Of a stretch of 64,000 nt of DNA, positions 32,101 to 42,352 are shown one piece after another. How positions within the stretch are numbered: the stretch's first letter is position 1; every line of letters starts with the position of its first letter. Origin of the DNA: Anthoceros angustus (Eukaryota > Streptophyta > Anthocerotopsida > Anthocerotales > Anthocerotaceae); NCBI GenBank assembly GCA_010909165.1, contig VJWM01000182.1, positions 124,001 through 188,000 on the forward strand, given 5' to 3'. The notes under the pieces are model-generated. The model was not told the origin of the DNA. It was given only the letters and a program-made list of their open reading frames with translations, and did not search any database. The translations under genes were made by a program, and so were the position numbers.

Positions 32101-33201
32101 TTGGTTTTCTTTTCTTTCACACGCGTGGCCAGCAACGCTCGCGGCCCTCGCTTTACCCGCTCCACCACAAGCTTCAAATCTAGCGGTCAGGGCGTGGTGG
32201 GATCTGGCCCCGACCCCGAGCCCCGGGCTGCTGCATGCTGCCTGCTCTCCCCGGCCACGCTCATGCTCTCATGCTGCCTGTCTCCAACTTGCAAGCATGC
32301 GCGGGCTGTGTCCCGTCGTCTTCCGCAACTGCTTTCCGCTTCCTCGAATCCGCGGCTGCGCGTGTGCTACGCCATATCCCTCGCCCCGATTGCATGTGTA
32401 CAGACACAGCAGCTGGCAAGGGAGTCCGCACATCCGCCTCACAATCACAAGCTCGGTGTCGTCCGCGCCGCCGCAACTGCAACTTGCAACCCTATCGGCT
32501 CGCTGCCTGCATTAAGCCCTAGGGCTCGCATGCTCGGGGTCCCCTCTGCCGCGCAGGAGCCTTTCCCGAGGTCCGCGACCTTCCATCCTTCCCGTGGAGG
32601 TGTGCATGTCTGTACGTACCTCTGGTGCACACCTTCTTCATGTGCAGCGGCTGCCAGCAGGTTTGCAGATCATGGCTTCCAAAGTTTGGAGCTCGGGGCG
32701 GGATGGCTTCACGGCCCAAGGTACCGTATCATGTATCCTGATTCCTGCCTCCTGCTTTGCGATCTCGCCACGGCTCCGTGGACGAGGGGTCGTCTTCGCC
32801 TGCAAACAATTCTTGTACACCTCTTCGATGTTAGCGTCACCGCCCCAGCTGTAGCCTGTCGAGACGTGGAGAAATGCTTGGAAATGGAAATGGGATGTAC
32901 GCCGTGCACCGAGGAGCCGAGCATATCTGGAATTCCAGAAACGGACATCAGGCCGGCCTCTCATGCTGCTTTGTCAGGTATGTATGTGCATACAAAGTTT
33001 GCAGGACTGGGACTGGGAGCTCCTGAGTGGGAAACAACATATGTACCCACCTCTGTACGATCATGGCTCTGTGGGTGTGTCTCCCGCCTCTCCTCACAGT
33101 CCAGCGCAGCATTTCCAGCTGCCTCTCACACCTTCCACTCTGCACTGCCTCTCTTTTCCAAACAATGGCATAATCCAATGCGCTGCTCGCGCATCCTATA
33201 A
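32101..33201 (+). CDS. Uncharacterised 366-codon open frame (doubtful)
   Basis: This is a long plus-strand frame from ATG 32101 to the stop at 33199-33201. The predicted product is rich in Ser, Ala, Arg and Cys with no repeat, signal peptide, membrane segment or recognised motif. Overlapping frames on both strands are also open in this GC-rich stretch. I do not recognise it. It could be an orphan gene, part of a longer non-coding transcript, or chance. The region has no introns and no obvious promoter. Confidence 0.2.
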   Translation: MVFFSFTRVASNARGPRFTRSTTSFKSSGQGVVGSGPDPEPRAAACCLLSPATLMLSCCLSPTCKHARAVSRRLPQLLSASSNPRLRVCYAISLAPIACVQTQQLARESAHPPHNHKLGVVRAAATATCNPIGSLPALSPRARMLGVPSAAQEPFPRSATFHPSRGGVHVCTYLWCTPSSCAAAASRFADHGFQSLELGAGWLHGPRYRIMYPDSCLLLCDLATAPWTRGRLRLQTILVHLFDVSVTAPAVACRDVEKCLEMEMGCTPCTEEPSISGIPETDIRPASHAALSGMYVHTKFAGLGLGAPEWETTYVPTSVRSWLCGCVSRLSSQSSAAFPAASHTFHSALPLFSKQWHNPMRCSRIL

Positions 33202-33234
33202 CTAAGTCATGAATTTTGCCTCCGGTGTAGTTAT

Positions 33235-33860
33235 GATATATCGTTAACAGTATCCCGGTACCGTAAGGTGTACTAGTGCATAACCTCGACCCTCAGCCAG
33301 GACGCGGGCCTTTTAGCTTAGCCGGGACGCCAGCTTGGTGACCAGCTTTCGAGAAAATTGCTCTCCCACCACTAGACTTAAACTGAGTTAGGGCTTGGGC
33401 ACGCTTGACTCCGCTTGGGGAGCTGTGCGCGTGAGACCACTTTTTATTGAATTGAATTGAAACTAGCGCAGGTTGAAATTCTGATTCGGAACTTCCTCAC
33501 CCATATATCACACCTTGAAACGAATTGGAGTACCGGGCCCGATTCCGGCCGGGCAATTGCAGAAAATCACTGCGCACATTTTACTGAATCAAAAATCAAG
33601 GAAAAATATTCTACATATACGTCATTATAGTTTCTACTCAAGTACAGAACATAATCAGATACATTACGTATACAATACGAATACGAGCTTTGTTTGACTC
33701 CGGCTCGATGGGCCAGGATTTGAGGATCGATGTTCCGGACCGTCGAGCGTCTGGACAAGACATCGCGATGGTGTCCCGGACGCAATTGCTGGCCATGCGG
33801 ACAGCAACTTAGGGTTGGAGAACTGGACACGGTCACAGGGCATCTGGTCGAAAGGCTGTC
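33235..33860. other. Possible transposon end and unassigned DNA
   Basis: At 33434-33460 the complement of TTTTTATTGAATTGAATTGA gives an AATAAA-like signal. The 150 bases before it look like LTR or transposon 3' sequence, but no partner copy is in the window. The rest is unassigned. Confidence 0.25.
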
Positions 33861-33979
33861 AACTTGAACAAAATGGTGGCAGACAGCCAATCTTACACGC
33901 GCATACTCTGCATTCTTCGACCTAGCTATGGCGACTGCATATGCAGCCCCTCAACTGCCCATCTTGCAGGTAACAGCCG

Positions 33980-35830
33980 CTATGGCTGCTTGAATTGCAA
34001 GGCGTGCCTCTCTAGCAGCTTCCTTTTCAGCTTCCTTCCTAACTTTTCTTGGGCTTTTTTCGCTGCCGATGCCTCCCTGTCAGACATCTCTACATCCTTT
34101 GCTCTATCTGCCAAGATGAATGCATCACTAGTGAGAGTCATTGCCTGCTGAAAGGCCTTAACTTTTTCTCCTGTGTGCATGGTGGAATGGTCGATGTAGT
34201 GCTCAAGACACCTTCCAACCGTGCGGCCACCTCTGCTGGCAAGGGTTCCAAGTCATTGGGATGAGTACCCTGGTTTTGCTCAACTTGGGCAGGATCCATA
34301 TCGCACAAGCCCCCAACTCCCTCCTCATATGTGTCACAGATGGGGCCACTTCAGGGAATGGTAGCTCATCATTATCGTCGGACAGTCCATTCCAAATCTC
34401 GAACCAGCAATCTGCATCTTGTTTTGGGCTCTGAGACATTCGAAATATCACGTTAGCAACTTCATCCTCCTCCATCTGATGCTGTTCGTTTTCGATATCG
34501 CCTTCTTCAACAAGTGGCTGAGTCTGGCTCGCTGTTGTCGTTTCCTGTAGATGATCCTGCAAAGGCACGTTGTTACCTCTGCAATGTCCACCGCCTGCCC
34601 ATTCTTGCCTGTAAGGGATGGAAGGGCCAAAATTGCAGTATCTAATGGCCATATGCTGGACCGGGCCAAAATTGAAGTATTTAATGGCCATATGCTGGTC
34701 CAGCAGCTCTGAAACCAGCGTGGAGGACTGTTACTGAATCTTTGATTTCTTGATTCACAAAGTGCACAAGAATTTCCGGAGGCATTCTTGCTCTGTTCCC
34801 CTCGGTCCTCCAGTATGCGTCTTTTCTTATCTTCATGGCACTCTTGAATGATTTAAACACCTCAACATGCAGAGGTGGTAACCCATGGCTGGCGTGGCTT
34901 GGCATGCAGATGACAATCAAGCCCATTTCTTGTGCATAAGTTGCAGCTGGGCTTGTGCATAAGTTGCAGCCTCCAACAAAATATGTTGCTTTGCCCCATC
35001 AAACAACTTGCTTTGCCCCATCAAACAACTTGCTTTGCCCCATCAAACAACTTGCTTTGCCCCATCAAACAACAAGACATGTTTGCAGGTTGGGCTCATG
35101 GTCCTGCCAACTTTCCAATGGAAACGCTCCAACCACCGTTGGAAGATATCTGCTGTTATGAATGCATTCTCTAATCTACAGCCGATAGCACCCTCCTCCT
35201 GAACAAACCCCATGAGGTTTGTCTTGGACATAGTGTGGCTTGAACCCTTGAAAATGTAAAGCCCTTGAAGTTTCTGGCCTGCTGCATCGCAACAAGCGAC
35301 ACATGTGAAAGATTGCAATGCGGACAACCACGTCATGAGAGCCACGCAGCCTAGAATGAAAGGTGCTTTCTCCCTTCCTGTATGTCACGTTAGTTTCATC
35401 CATGTTCCATATCGTGCATGCTGAAAAAGTGCCATCAACTGAATCATAGTTGCCAGCCAGTTGTGCATGAACTGCAGCAATCACCTCTGGACTCATAGCT
35501 CTTGCTCTTGATGGCTCTAATCCGGTGGCCTTTCTTTTGCTGATATACGGGTAGTAGCGTCCAAGGAACCCTTGGCACCAATGCCTGTAGGAGTTCCGTT
35601 CACAAACGGTGTAGGCCTGCCATCACTCACCAGTTCACCAACGAGTTGCTTCGAGGTGGCGAAGGTAGTTCTTCGTGCAATTTGCTGTTGGCGGATCAAC
35701 CAAGTGGCAACGTTAGGCGAACTCAGAGTTCGGGGTGTGCTACAACACGAACTAGGATATGTTTCAATGTAGGTGTACGCGTTTAGTGTTGAGAATTCTG
35801 TCCTTCGGTGGACTTCAACCAAATTCGTTT
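33980..35830 (-). pseudogene. pogo/Tigger-like (DDE_1) transposase, degraded
   Basis: Read on the minus strand over several frames this is a Tc1/mariner-superfamily transposase of the pogo/Tigger/CENP-B type. Order: a helix-turn-helix part (LATWLIRQQQIARRTTFATS near 35690), WCQGFLGRYYPYISKRKATG then RARAMSPEV, then TIWNMDETNV (first catalytic Asp, about 35410), CDAAGQKLQGLYIFKG, FITADIFQRWLERFHWKVG and HVLLFDGAKQ (second Asp, about 35064). Next come PSHASHGLPPLHVEVFKSFK (the usual THLLQPLD region), VNQEIKDSVTVLHAGFRAAG, an acidic segment and a C-terminal helix (34180-33980). Frame changes near 35560, a 22-bp tandem repeat at the second Asp and later frame changes disable it. No terminal inverted repeats were found by eye. 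Confidence 0.75.
34986..35073. repeat. 22-bp tandem repeat inside the transposase catalytic region
   Basis: Four exact units of TTGCTTTGCCCCATCAAACA plus AC begin at 34986, 35008, 35030 and 35052. The first two bases of each unit join the previous one seamlessly. On the minus strand each unit encodes a variant of LFDGAKQ. Since 22 is not a multiple of three, each extra unit shifts the frame. Confidence 0.95.
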
Positions 35831-38241
35831 TCTTGTGTACTTCTACGAACGCAAAGCAAGAGTCCGTGAAGGGGCTAGTTTCTGGTCTGCATGGTGTCTG
35901 TGAGCTGCTTCCCCCTGCAACAATGTTTTAGACCAAAACAGACATTACCCTTACCAACACCACTTGACTGTTCTACAGGTCTCACTGAAAAAGAAGAGGA
36001 AAATGAATCCTTGCTTCTTCCTCCAGGAGGAAGCCTGCTTGTCTGAGGCAAAGCATCCAACCTTGGGCCGTTTGGCCAGAGCGTCCGGAGTCCAGGTTGC
36101 CGGTCCTGAGCATACCGAGTTCCTAATGAGGCCGGTTCTCACAGCAGGGGGAGACACACAGATGCAAACGACATTGACAACAGGCTAGCGAGGCTTGGTC
36201 GTTAAGTCTGTTTTTGATCTACAACCGTACCAGCAAATGCAGATGTGGGATCACGGAATTGTTTCTGAGATCAGGTCGTAAAAGGGTTGCAGAATCAACT
36301 GTGCATGTCATGTTGTAACAAGATAACTGCACATGGAGGTGCCCACGGTTATCAGAGAACAACCTGTGGGTGAGAACCTGACGGACATGGTCCAAGGGCA
36401 AGGCAGAACTAAGCTGATGTGTTGGCTGTTACATGCCAGCTGTAGAAACCCTCGCAGGGAGTGATCAGATGGCAACCAACCTTCCTGCCATGCTTAGGGT
36501 GAAAAGCGTTCAGTCCTTTGCATCCCTCGCAAAAAGACAGACAAAAACCTGCCACTATGTCCTTCATGGGTCGCTGTTCGTAAAACATACCTCCGGCAGG
36601 TCAAGGCTTCCCCAAGATTCGCACAAAAGCCTGCAATTTGTCTTCCTTCCCAGACCCCTCGTGGCTCGTGCCCTAAGCCTTGGAAACGCAGAGAGAAGCG
36701 GGACGGCCTCCCGCGCAAGTTGCAGCAGCCACGTCACGGAAGTCACACAGTGAAGTTGGGCCTGCAACTGCATCCACACGTCTGACATTGGCCGGGCCTA
36801 TTCCTGCTCTCCGTCTCTGTTCCACCCTGCTCCACTTGCCTTCCGCTTCGTCGCACTTGCACATATTGCACCGACGCTAGTGCTGGCCCTGCCACCACCA
36901 TTCGCCGGTTGTTACCTGTTATAGCCAGCCTGGTGCCAGTGTCCGCTGCCAAAGGTTAATGACCGTGGGTTGCGCGCGGCTACGACGCGCACTTTTGATT
37001 GTTTCTTAGCTCGCCGCACACGGGAGCCCCTCCAGGGACGGTCGTCACTGGAATCGCTGCACTCATTAAAAGCACGTCCAAACATACAGTACCATTCTAC
37101 AAACGTTTTTTCGTTATCAAACGGACGCAGCCAGCTTTTCGAGAGCTCTATTCGCCCTTGCTCCTTTCAGCAACGTACACATATGGGGGACGGCCAGCGG
37201 GGACGGACTGGCGTTGATGAGAACAAAAGCAACCCGCCGTCTCATCCAACTGCGAGTTTGAGCTTCGTTATAAGTTCACCTCCGCGCTGTACATATGTGC
37301 ACCAATGTGTAATTTTTTTTGTTTTTTAGAAACTCTGGGTTCATAAATATAACAAAAAGTACAAGCCCGGCACGGGGATACAAGAAGAGCAAAGGTGGCC
37401 AAGGTGGCCAAGTCTGGCCCTAACGAGCATGTGTAAGTGGCACGGGGTTGCAGTACATATATGTAGCGTGCTTCCACATCATGGCCAGGCATATGTGAGA
37501 CGTAGCTAGCTTACATGTTATCACAAGGTCGGTAATGTTTCTATCCTGATTTAAGGCAGAAAAATATGACATAACATAGCTAGGTTATATGCCTGTAAAA
37601 GTGTTAGTCGTTACAGTGGCAACATCTGGGTGTTAGGTGTATTCAAAAAAATATTGGCTTGCTTAACTATGCAGGAACTAAGCAGGGGGAAAAGGAGGGA
37701 GGGAAACAATAGTCTAGCGTTTGGACATGGCAAAAAAGGAATTATGGGCAGTAGACATGGTGTTGGCCACGCAAGACAGGGGAGAGTCCCCAGACCCAAG
37801 AGAGGGGCATGTGACTCGAATCAATGTTGCAGGTAAGGGGTTGTCATTGAATGAGCTTGGCGAGCACTGCTGATCCATGTCCCATATGAACGCATTTCTA
37901 GTTCATGTGAAGGGAGGACGAGGAACAAGCATGAGAAGAGTGAGAAGAACACGAAGCAGAAGAGGGAGAATCGAAAGCAGGGTGTGGATAGCAGAAAGCG
38001 GAAGAGGGAAAAGCGGAAAGAATGCAAGGGAGTAGGGTCTAAGGAGTTATCGTGAGAACCATGCTTTTTGTGAACTCTTTGATCTTTATCTACACTGGAG
38101 CCGCGAGAGTCTAACAATTTTGTAGTATTTTGTTTATTTTATGTTCTTTATAATCATCATTACTTCTCTACAATCATAATCATTGTCGAACATGCTTGTG
38201 TGTGTCTGCCCCACCCAGTTATCCCAGCTTGTGAAGAAATT
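35831..38241. other. Unassigned intergenic region
   Basis: About 2.4 kb without a supported gene. ORFs are short (below 120 codons) and overlap on both strands. An A/G-rich stretch with repeated GAAGAGGGA and CGAAAGCAG words lies at 37905-38030. Confidence 0.4.
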
Positions 38242-39415
38242 CACTACTAGGAAGAGGGGTGTTTTACAAAACCCCTTTTGCAAATGTCCCAATCTTTACA
38301 ACGTCTAAAAACCTCCGTTGTAAATTAGTTTAAGTTTCGCTGATGTGGCAAGTTTTAAGACTCGGTTTCCAACTGGGGTTTCTAGTTGGATGATGTAGCA
38401 CTCATTTGGGTGCGCATTTGCAACAACGATTGATGACGTGGCTCCCACATTGTAGATTACGTTGTAAAAGCCTTTTTTTCAAAATTTGATCTTCATTTTT
38501 CTAAAAATATTTATTAATATCACTAATCACAAAAAAATGATTGGAAGCCATTTACAACAGCATGCGATGACGTGGCTCCCTTGTTGTAGATTACGTTGTA
38601 AAGCCTTTTTCTCAAAATTTGTTCTTTATTTCTTCAAAACTCTTTATTATTATTATTAATCACAAAATTATGATTGAAGGCCATTTACAACGGCGATTGA
38701 TGATGTGGCTCACTTGTTGTAGATTACATTGTAAAATATTTTTCTTCAAAATGTGAGGCGGGGAGGGGTATTTTAAATTTGGTGGGGGTTAATTTGTGGA
38801 GGCATGATGAACGCGTCCATTCAAGAGTACGGAGGCGTGCCACTTGGCAGCTCGCACTCCATTAGTCCTAGCCCTTACCGGGCTTGTAACGGCGTTATAG
38901 CAGCGTTGTAAAATACGTTGTAAACGACGTTAAACGACGTAAATGAGGTTGTAAATGAGGTTGTAAATGAGGCAGCGACATTGTAAGCGACGTTGTAACG
39001 ACGCAACGACGCAAACGACGTTATACGAGCGTTGTAAACGACGTTGTAAACGACGTTGTAAACGACGTTGTAAACGACGTTGTAAACGACGTTGTAAACG
39101 ATATTGTAATTAAAGTTATACTCTAGGTTGTAAAGTAAGGGTGTATGAAGGTTGTAAATGAGGTTGTAACGTGTAATGTAAAATACGTTGTAAATGGCGT
39201 TGTAAACCGGCTACCCAGACACCTTACCCGTCCGGTTAGCTGATGTGGCGGCCACGTCAGCAACTTGATGACGTGGCAATCTTACTTGCGACGTCAGCAA
39301 TTTTACAACCTAATTAAGCTGTCAGTTTACAAACGTGTAAATGCTCGTTTTTATAACGTGAGGTTGTAAATTACGTTGTAAAATGCATTGTAAAACACCT
39401 GCGATTCTTGTAGTG
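38242..39415. mobile_element. Non-autonomous CACTA (En/Spm-type) element
   Basis: The left end is CACTACTAGGAAGAGGGGTG then TTTTACAA. The right end, read on the minus strand from 39415, is CACTACAAGAATCGCAGGTG then TTTTACAA. These inverted termini match over about 28 bases with few differences and start with CACTA. Length is 1,174 bp with no transposase. Flanks are ATT (left) and AAA (right), so the usual 3-bp target duplication is not preserved. Inside, CGTTGTAAA and its complement TTTACAACG recur dozens of times, concentrated at 38900-39200, as expected for the subterminal binding sites of an En/Spm TnpA-like protein. Mobilisation would need a transposase from elsewhere. Confidence 0.8.
38880..39210. 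repeat. Dense ACGTTGTAAACG array inside the CACTA element
   Basis: Units of 12-13 bp, GACGTTGTAAAC, run almost head to tail, for example six perfect units from about 39016 to 39100. Degenerate units (GAGGTTGTAAAT) flank them. A longer repeat with GATGACGTGGCTCCC(A/T) and TTGTAGATTACGTTGTAAA lies at 38430, 38570 and 38697. Confidence 0.9.
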
Positions 39416-39519
39416 AAACACTCCCAACACAAGTTGACGGTGAGCACTGAGTAGGCCTCCTTCTCTTGGTGTGGGAGCTGCACGGGAGGAGCACCAGGTG
39501 TAGCCAATCGAAATTGCGA

Positions 39520-40128
39520 TCAGCTCAAGCCTGCAGCAACAGAGGGTGCAAGTATGCATTGGTGGTCACATCCCATATCTGGCTGCGCAAAGCGGTTTTG
39601 TGCAGTCGTCAAATTCAAAACACCTTCGCTGATCAATTGAGCATCTCCGCTTGCGCAATGCGGTTTTGTGTAGGCGCCAATCATCAGAACACCTTTGCTG
39701 ATTGTATGAATCCCTGCACCTTCGCTGATCAATTGAGCATCTCCGCTTGCGCAAAGCGATTTTGTGTAGGCGCCAGTCATCAGAACACCTTTGCTGTTCG
39801 TATGAATCCCTGCACCTTCACTGATCGTCCGAGTGCCTGCACCTTCCAATGTCTTAGCATTTGCACCTTTATTGACTGCATGAGCACCTACATCTTCATG
39901 TGTTTGAGCGGGGTAATCACTCTCATTAAAACAGTCCCTGTGTTTTATGTCTACATTTGTGTTATAGATAAAAGTGCTGGTGGTAGCACCTGTTGAAGGT
40001 TCACCACCTGCGGAACCACCTCCTCCAACTCCAGAACTACCAGCTCCTAACATATCGCGGGGTGGTTGTGCTTGAAAAATAGAGGTTCGACAAGGATCAC
40101 GGGGTAATCTATGTGGAGGAGACCACAT
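39520..40128 (-). CDS. Uncharacterised repetitive ORF
   Basis: A 202-codon minus-strand frame. Its second half holds two tandem copies of a 32-residue unit (GVLMTGAYTKSLCASGDAQL then ISEGAGIHT) plus partial ones, reflecting a tandem DNA repeat of about 100 bp at 39600-39830. The first half is Gly/Ser/Thr-rich. No family is recognised. It is adjacent to the ORF at 40189-40419 on the same strand, so both may be parts of one transposon or unknown gene. Confidence 0.3.
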   Translation of the reverse strand: MWSPPHRLPRDPCRTSIFQAQPPRDMLGAGSSGVGGGGSAGGEPSTGATTSTFIYNTNVDIKHRDCFNESDYPAQTHEDVGAHAVNKGANAKTLEGAGTRTISEGAGIHTNSKGVLMTGAYTKSLCASGDAQLISEGAGIHTISKGVLMIGAYTKPHCASGDAQLISEGVLNLTTAQNRFAQPDMGCDHQCILAPSVAAGLS

Positions 40129-40188
40129 TCATGGGAGGACTCATACTACTTGCCCTATCTTCAACTGTATTAAAATGGACTAGAGTAT

Positions 40189-40419
40189 TTAGGGTTCTTC
40201 CCCAAATATACTAGCTATTGACCCTAGGACATGCTCTACAGGTTCTGGGGTCAACATGCAACCAAAAACAAGGTCAGAACATGAGACATCTAATCTCTTA
40301 GGTGTGTCAGGTCTATTGGTGAGAAAAAGCTCAAATTTTTGCGGGAGTTGTTGCAATTTTTTATCTAAAATACCTAATTGCTTGTTCAAGCAGATTAGAT
40401 CCTTCTTATAGCTGACCAT
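40189..40419 (-). CDS. Uncharacterised coiled-coil ORF
   Basis: A 76-codon frame with a heptad-like helix (LICLNKQLGILDKKLQQLPQ then KFELFL) followed by a short tail and a stop. The frame stays open some way upstream of the Met (SLLENHVHD). It may be the upstream part of the protein continued at 40128-39520. Function is unknown. Confidence 0.3.
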   Translation of the reverse strand: MVSYKKDLICLNKQLGILDKKLQQLPQKFELFLTNRPDTPKRLDVSCSDLVFGCMLTPEPVEHVLGSIASIFGEEP

Positions 40420-40439
40420 TACATCATGTACATGATTTT

Positions 40440-41214
40440 CTAGAAGTGATATTCTGAATTTAAGGCTCTAATTGCAATGAGATTGGGATCTGGATGTGAT
40501 ATAGGTTGAGGTGAAATGGCAGGGTGACAACATAAAGGTTGAAGCTGACCTACACGTGCATGTTGTTGATAATGACAATAGGTTTGTCAGTGATAATAGC
40601 TAGAGGTTGGAGGTGTGCAGCCCTTCATCTCAAATTTTGTTGGGCTCATTTTCTGCATGCATACTGCATGGCTTCCAGCTATAAAGAGTGGCATATGGTT
40701 TTTAATGTAGACATTGAAATACAATAATACATACATGGTACGATCACTACGTCCCAATTCAAATAATTGTGACACATAAATTTTATGACCCATATATCGT
40801 ATACAAGATGAAAAAATATGAAAAATGTCAGGTACTTTGTAAGGTGGAATTCATTGCATTCATACAGTTTCCAAATAGAAACTTTCTCTATAGATACTAA
40901 AGAGATACCACAAAAAGTTCCATTGTTGTTTCACGCAAGTTTTCTAGACCTTCCATAACGTTTGTATGTAGAGAAAGCAAAACTACTATACACCTTGAAC
41001 AATGTAACTATATGGAAAGGTTACGCTTATAATGCACTTTAAGTCAATTTTATATATAGGTGTATATATAGATATATATAAGTTTGCTAAAAATTTCATG
41101 AAAATCTATACAAACAGTGCAGAAATTGCAAATTTTTCTCAAGTGTTTATAAGTTTAACTGAATACAAATGATTCAAGAAACTCATATGTTGCTAACTTA
41201 GATCCACTTGAGAG
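40440..41214. other. AT-rich intergenic stretch
   Basis: No gene or strong repeat was found. (TATA)n-like short runs lie at 41050-41080. Confidence 0.4.
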
Positions 41215-41400
41215 TGGTCTTCCTTTGCGGGAGTGGTCTTCCTTGAAGAAACAATTGCTAGTGGTCTTCCTTATGTGGAGAGTGGTCTTCCTTGAAGAAA
41301 CAATTGCTAGTGGTCTTCCTTGCTGTGGAGAGTGGTCTTCCTTGTGGTGCTCCTTCCTGTGGAGTGTGGTGTTCCTTCCTGTGTAGAACCCATCTTGGGA
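41215..41400. repeat. AGTGGTCTTCCTT tandem repeat
   Basis: AGTGGTCTTCCTTG(AAGAAACAATTGCT) recurs seven to eight times in higher-order units of 60-70 bp. The phrase GAAGAAACAATTGCTAGTGG is duplicated exactly at 41243 and 41292. Confidence 0.85.
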
Positions 41401-41950
41401 GTGGTTTGCTAAGGCGGTGCTCTCTTCGCTCGCGTATATATATATTCAATCTTGATGTATGTGAGCCCCACTATATTCAAACATCATATATCCATCACAA
41501 AGCTTCTATGCTATGTCATCGAGGGCAATGATCTTGGCTAGGGCTCCTCTATCCTCAAGATGTTGTAGGCATCCTTCTGTCCGTATATTGCGTTTTCCCT
41601 ACTTGGTTCGTGCATCTTAATTTCTTCATTACTTTATAGAAGCCTTATATATCAAGGGAGCATATGAACTTATTATTTAAAGACCGGAGCCATGATGCTG
41701 TGTTGACGAGAACTAGGGTTTCAATCTAGAAGGCATAGAACCTTTTGAGGATAAAGTGAAGATCGACAAGGCATGGTACATCTTGGGTAACTAGCTCTTA
41801 AGCTATATGAAAATGAGCCAATGATTGGGAAGATATTTCCACATTCGAATCGAGGTGAAGATAAGGGAAGTTATCCAATTACAAGCTCATTATATTGGCG
41901 CTTTGAGTGCAGTTACGCAGCTTACATGTGCAGAGTTAATCTTATATATT
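41401..41950. other. Unassigned sequence
   Basis: No coding region is supported. Confidence 0.35.
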
Positions 41951-42215
41951 GGCTACTTGGAGGCTAGGCCCTAGATGTTGCAAGTGTTATGCCAGGTGTT
42001 GCTTGAATGCTAGGCCCTAGATGTTGCGGTTGAGTGTTATGCCCTAGGTGTTGCCGATGCTAGGCCCTAGATGTTGCGTTCGTTATGCCCTAGATGTTGC
42101 TGCTAGGCCCTGAGTGTTATGCCCTAGGTGTGCTAGGCCCTAGATGTTGCGATTGAGTGTTATGCCCTATGTATGCTTAAACATTGACTGTGTTATGCCC
42201 TAGGTGTTGCTTGAG
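41951..42215. repeat. GCCCTAGATGTTGC / TGTTATGCCCTAGG repeat
   Basis: Irregular units alternate between TAGGCCCTAGATGTTGC and TGTTATGCCCTAGGTGTTGC, about ten copies in total with variable spacing. Confidence 0.85.
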
Positions 42216-42352
42216 ATGGTGATTGATTGATGGTTGATTGATGGTTCTTGATTGTGTGATTGTTGTGAGCTCTATTACATGTTCGTGAGTCCATTTTCAT
42301 CTGCTGTCGCTTATCCGCTGGCTGGGCTTCTTTCCGCCATGGGGATCTCCCG

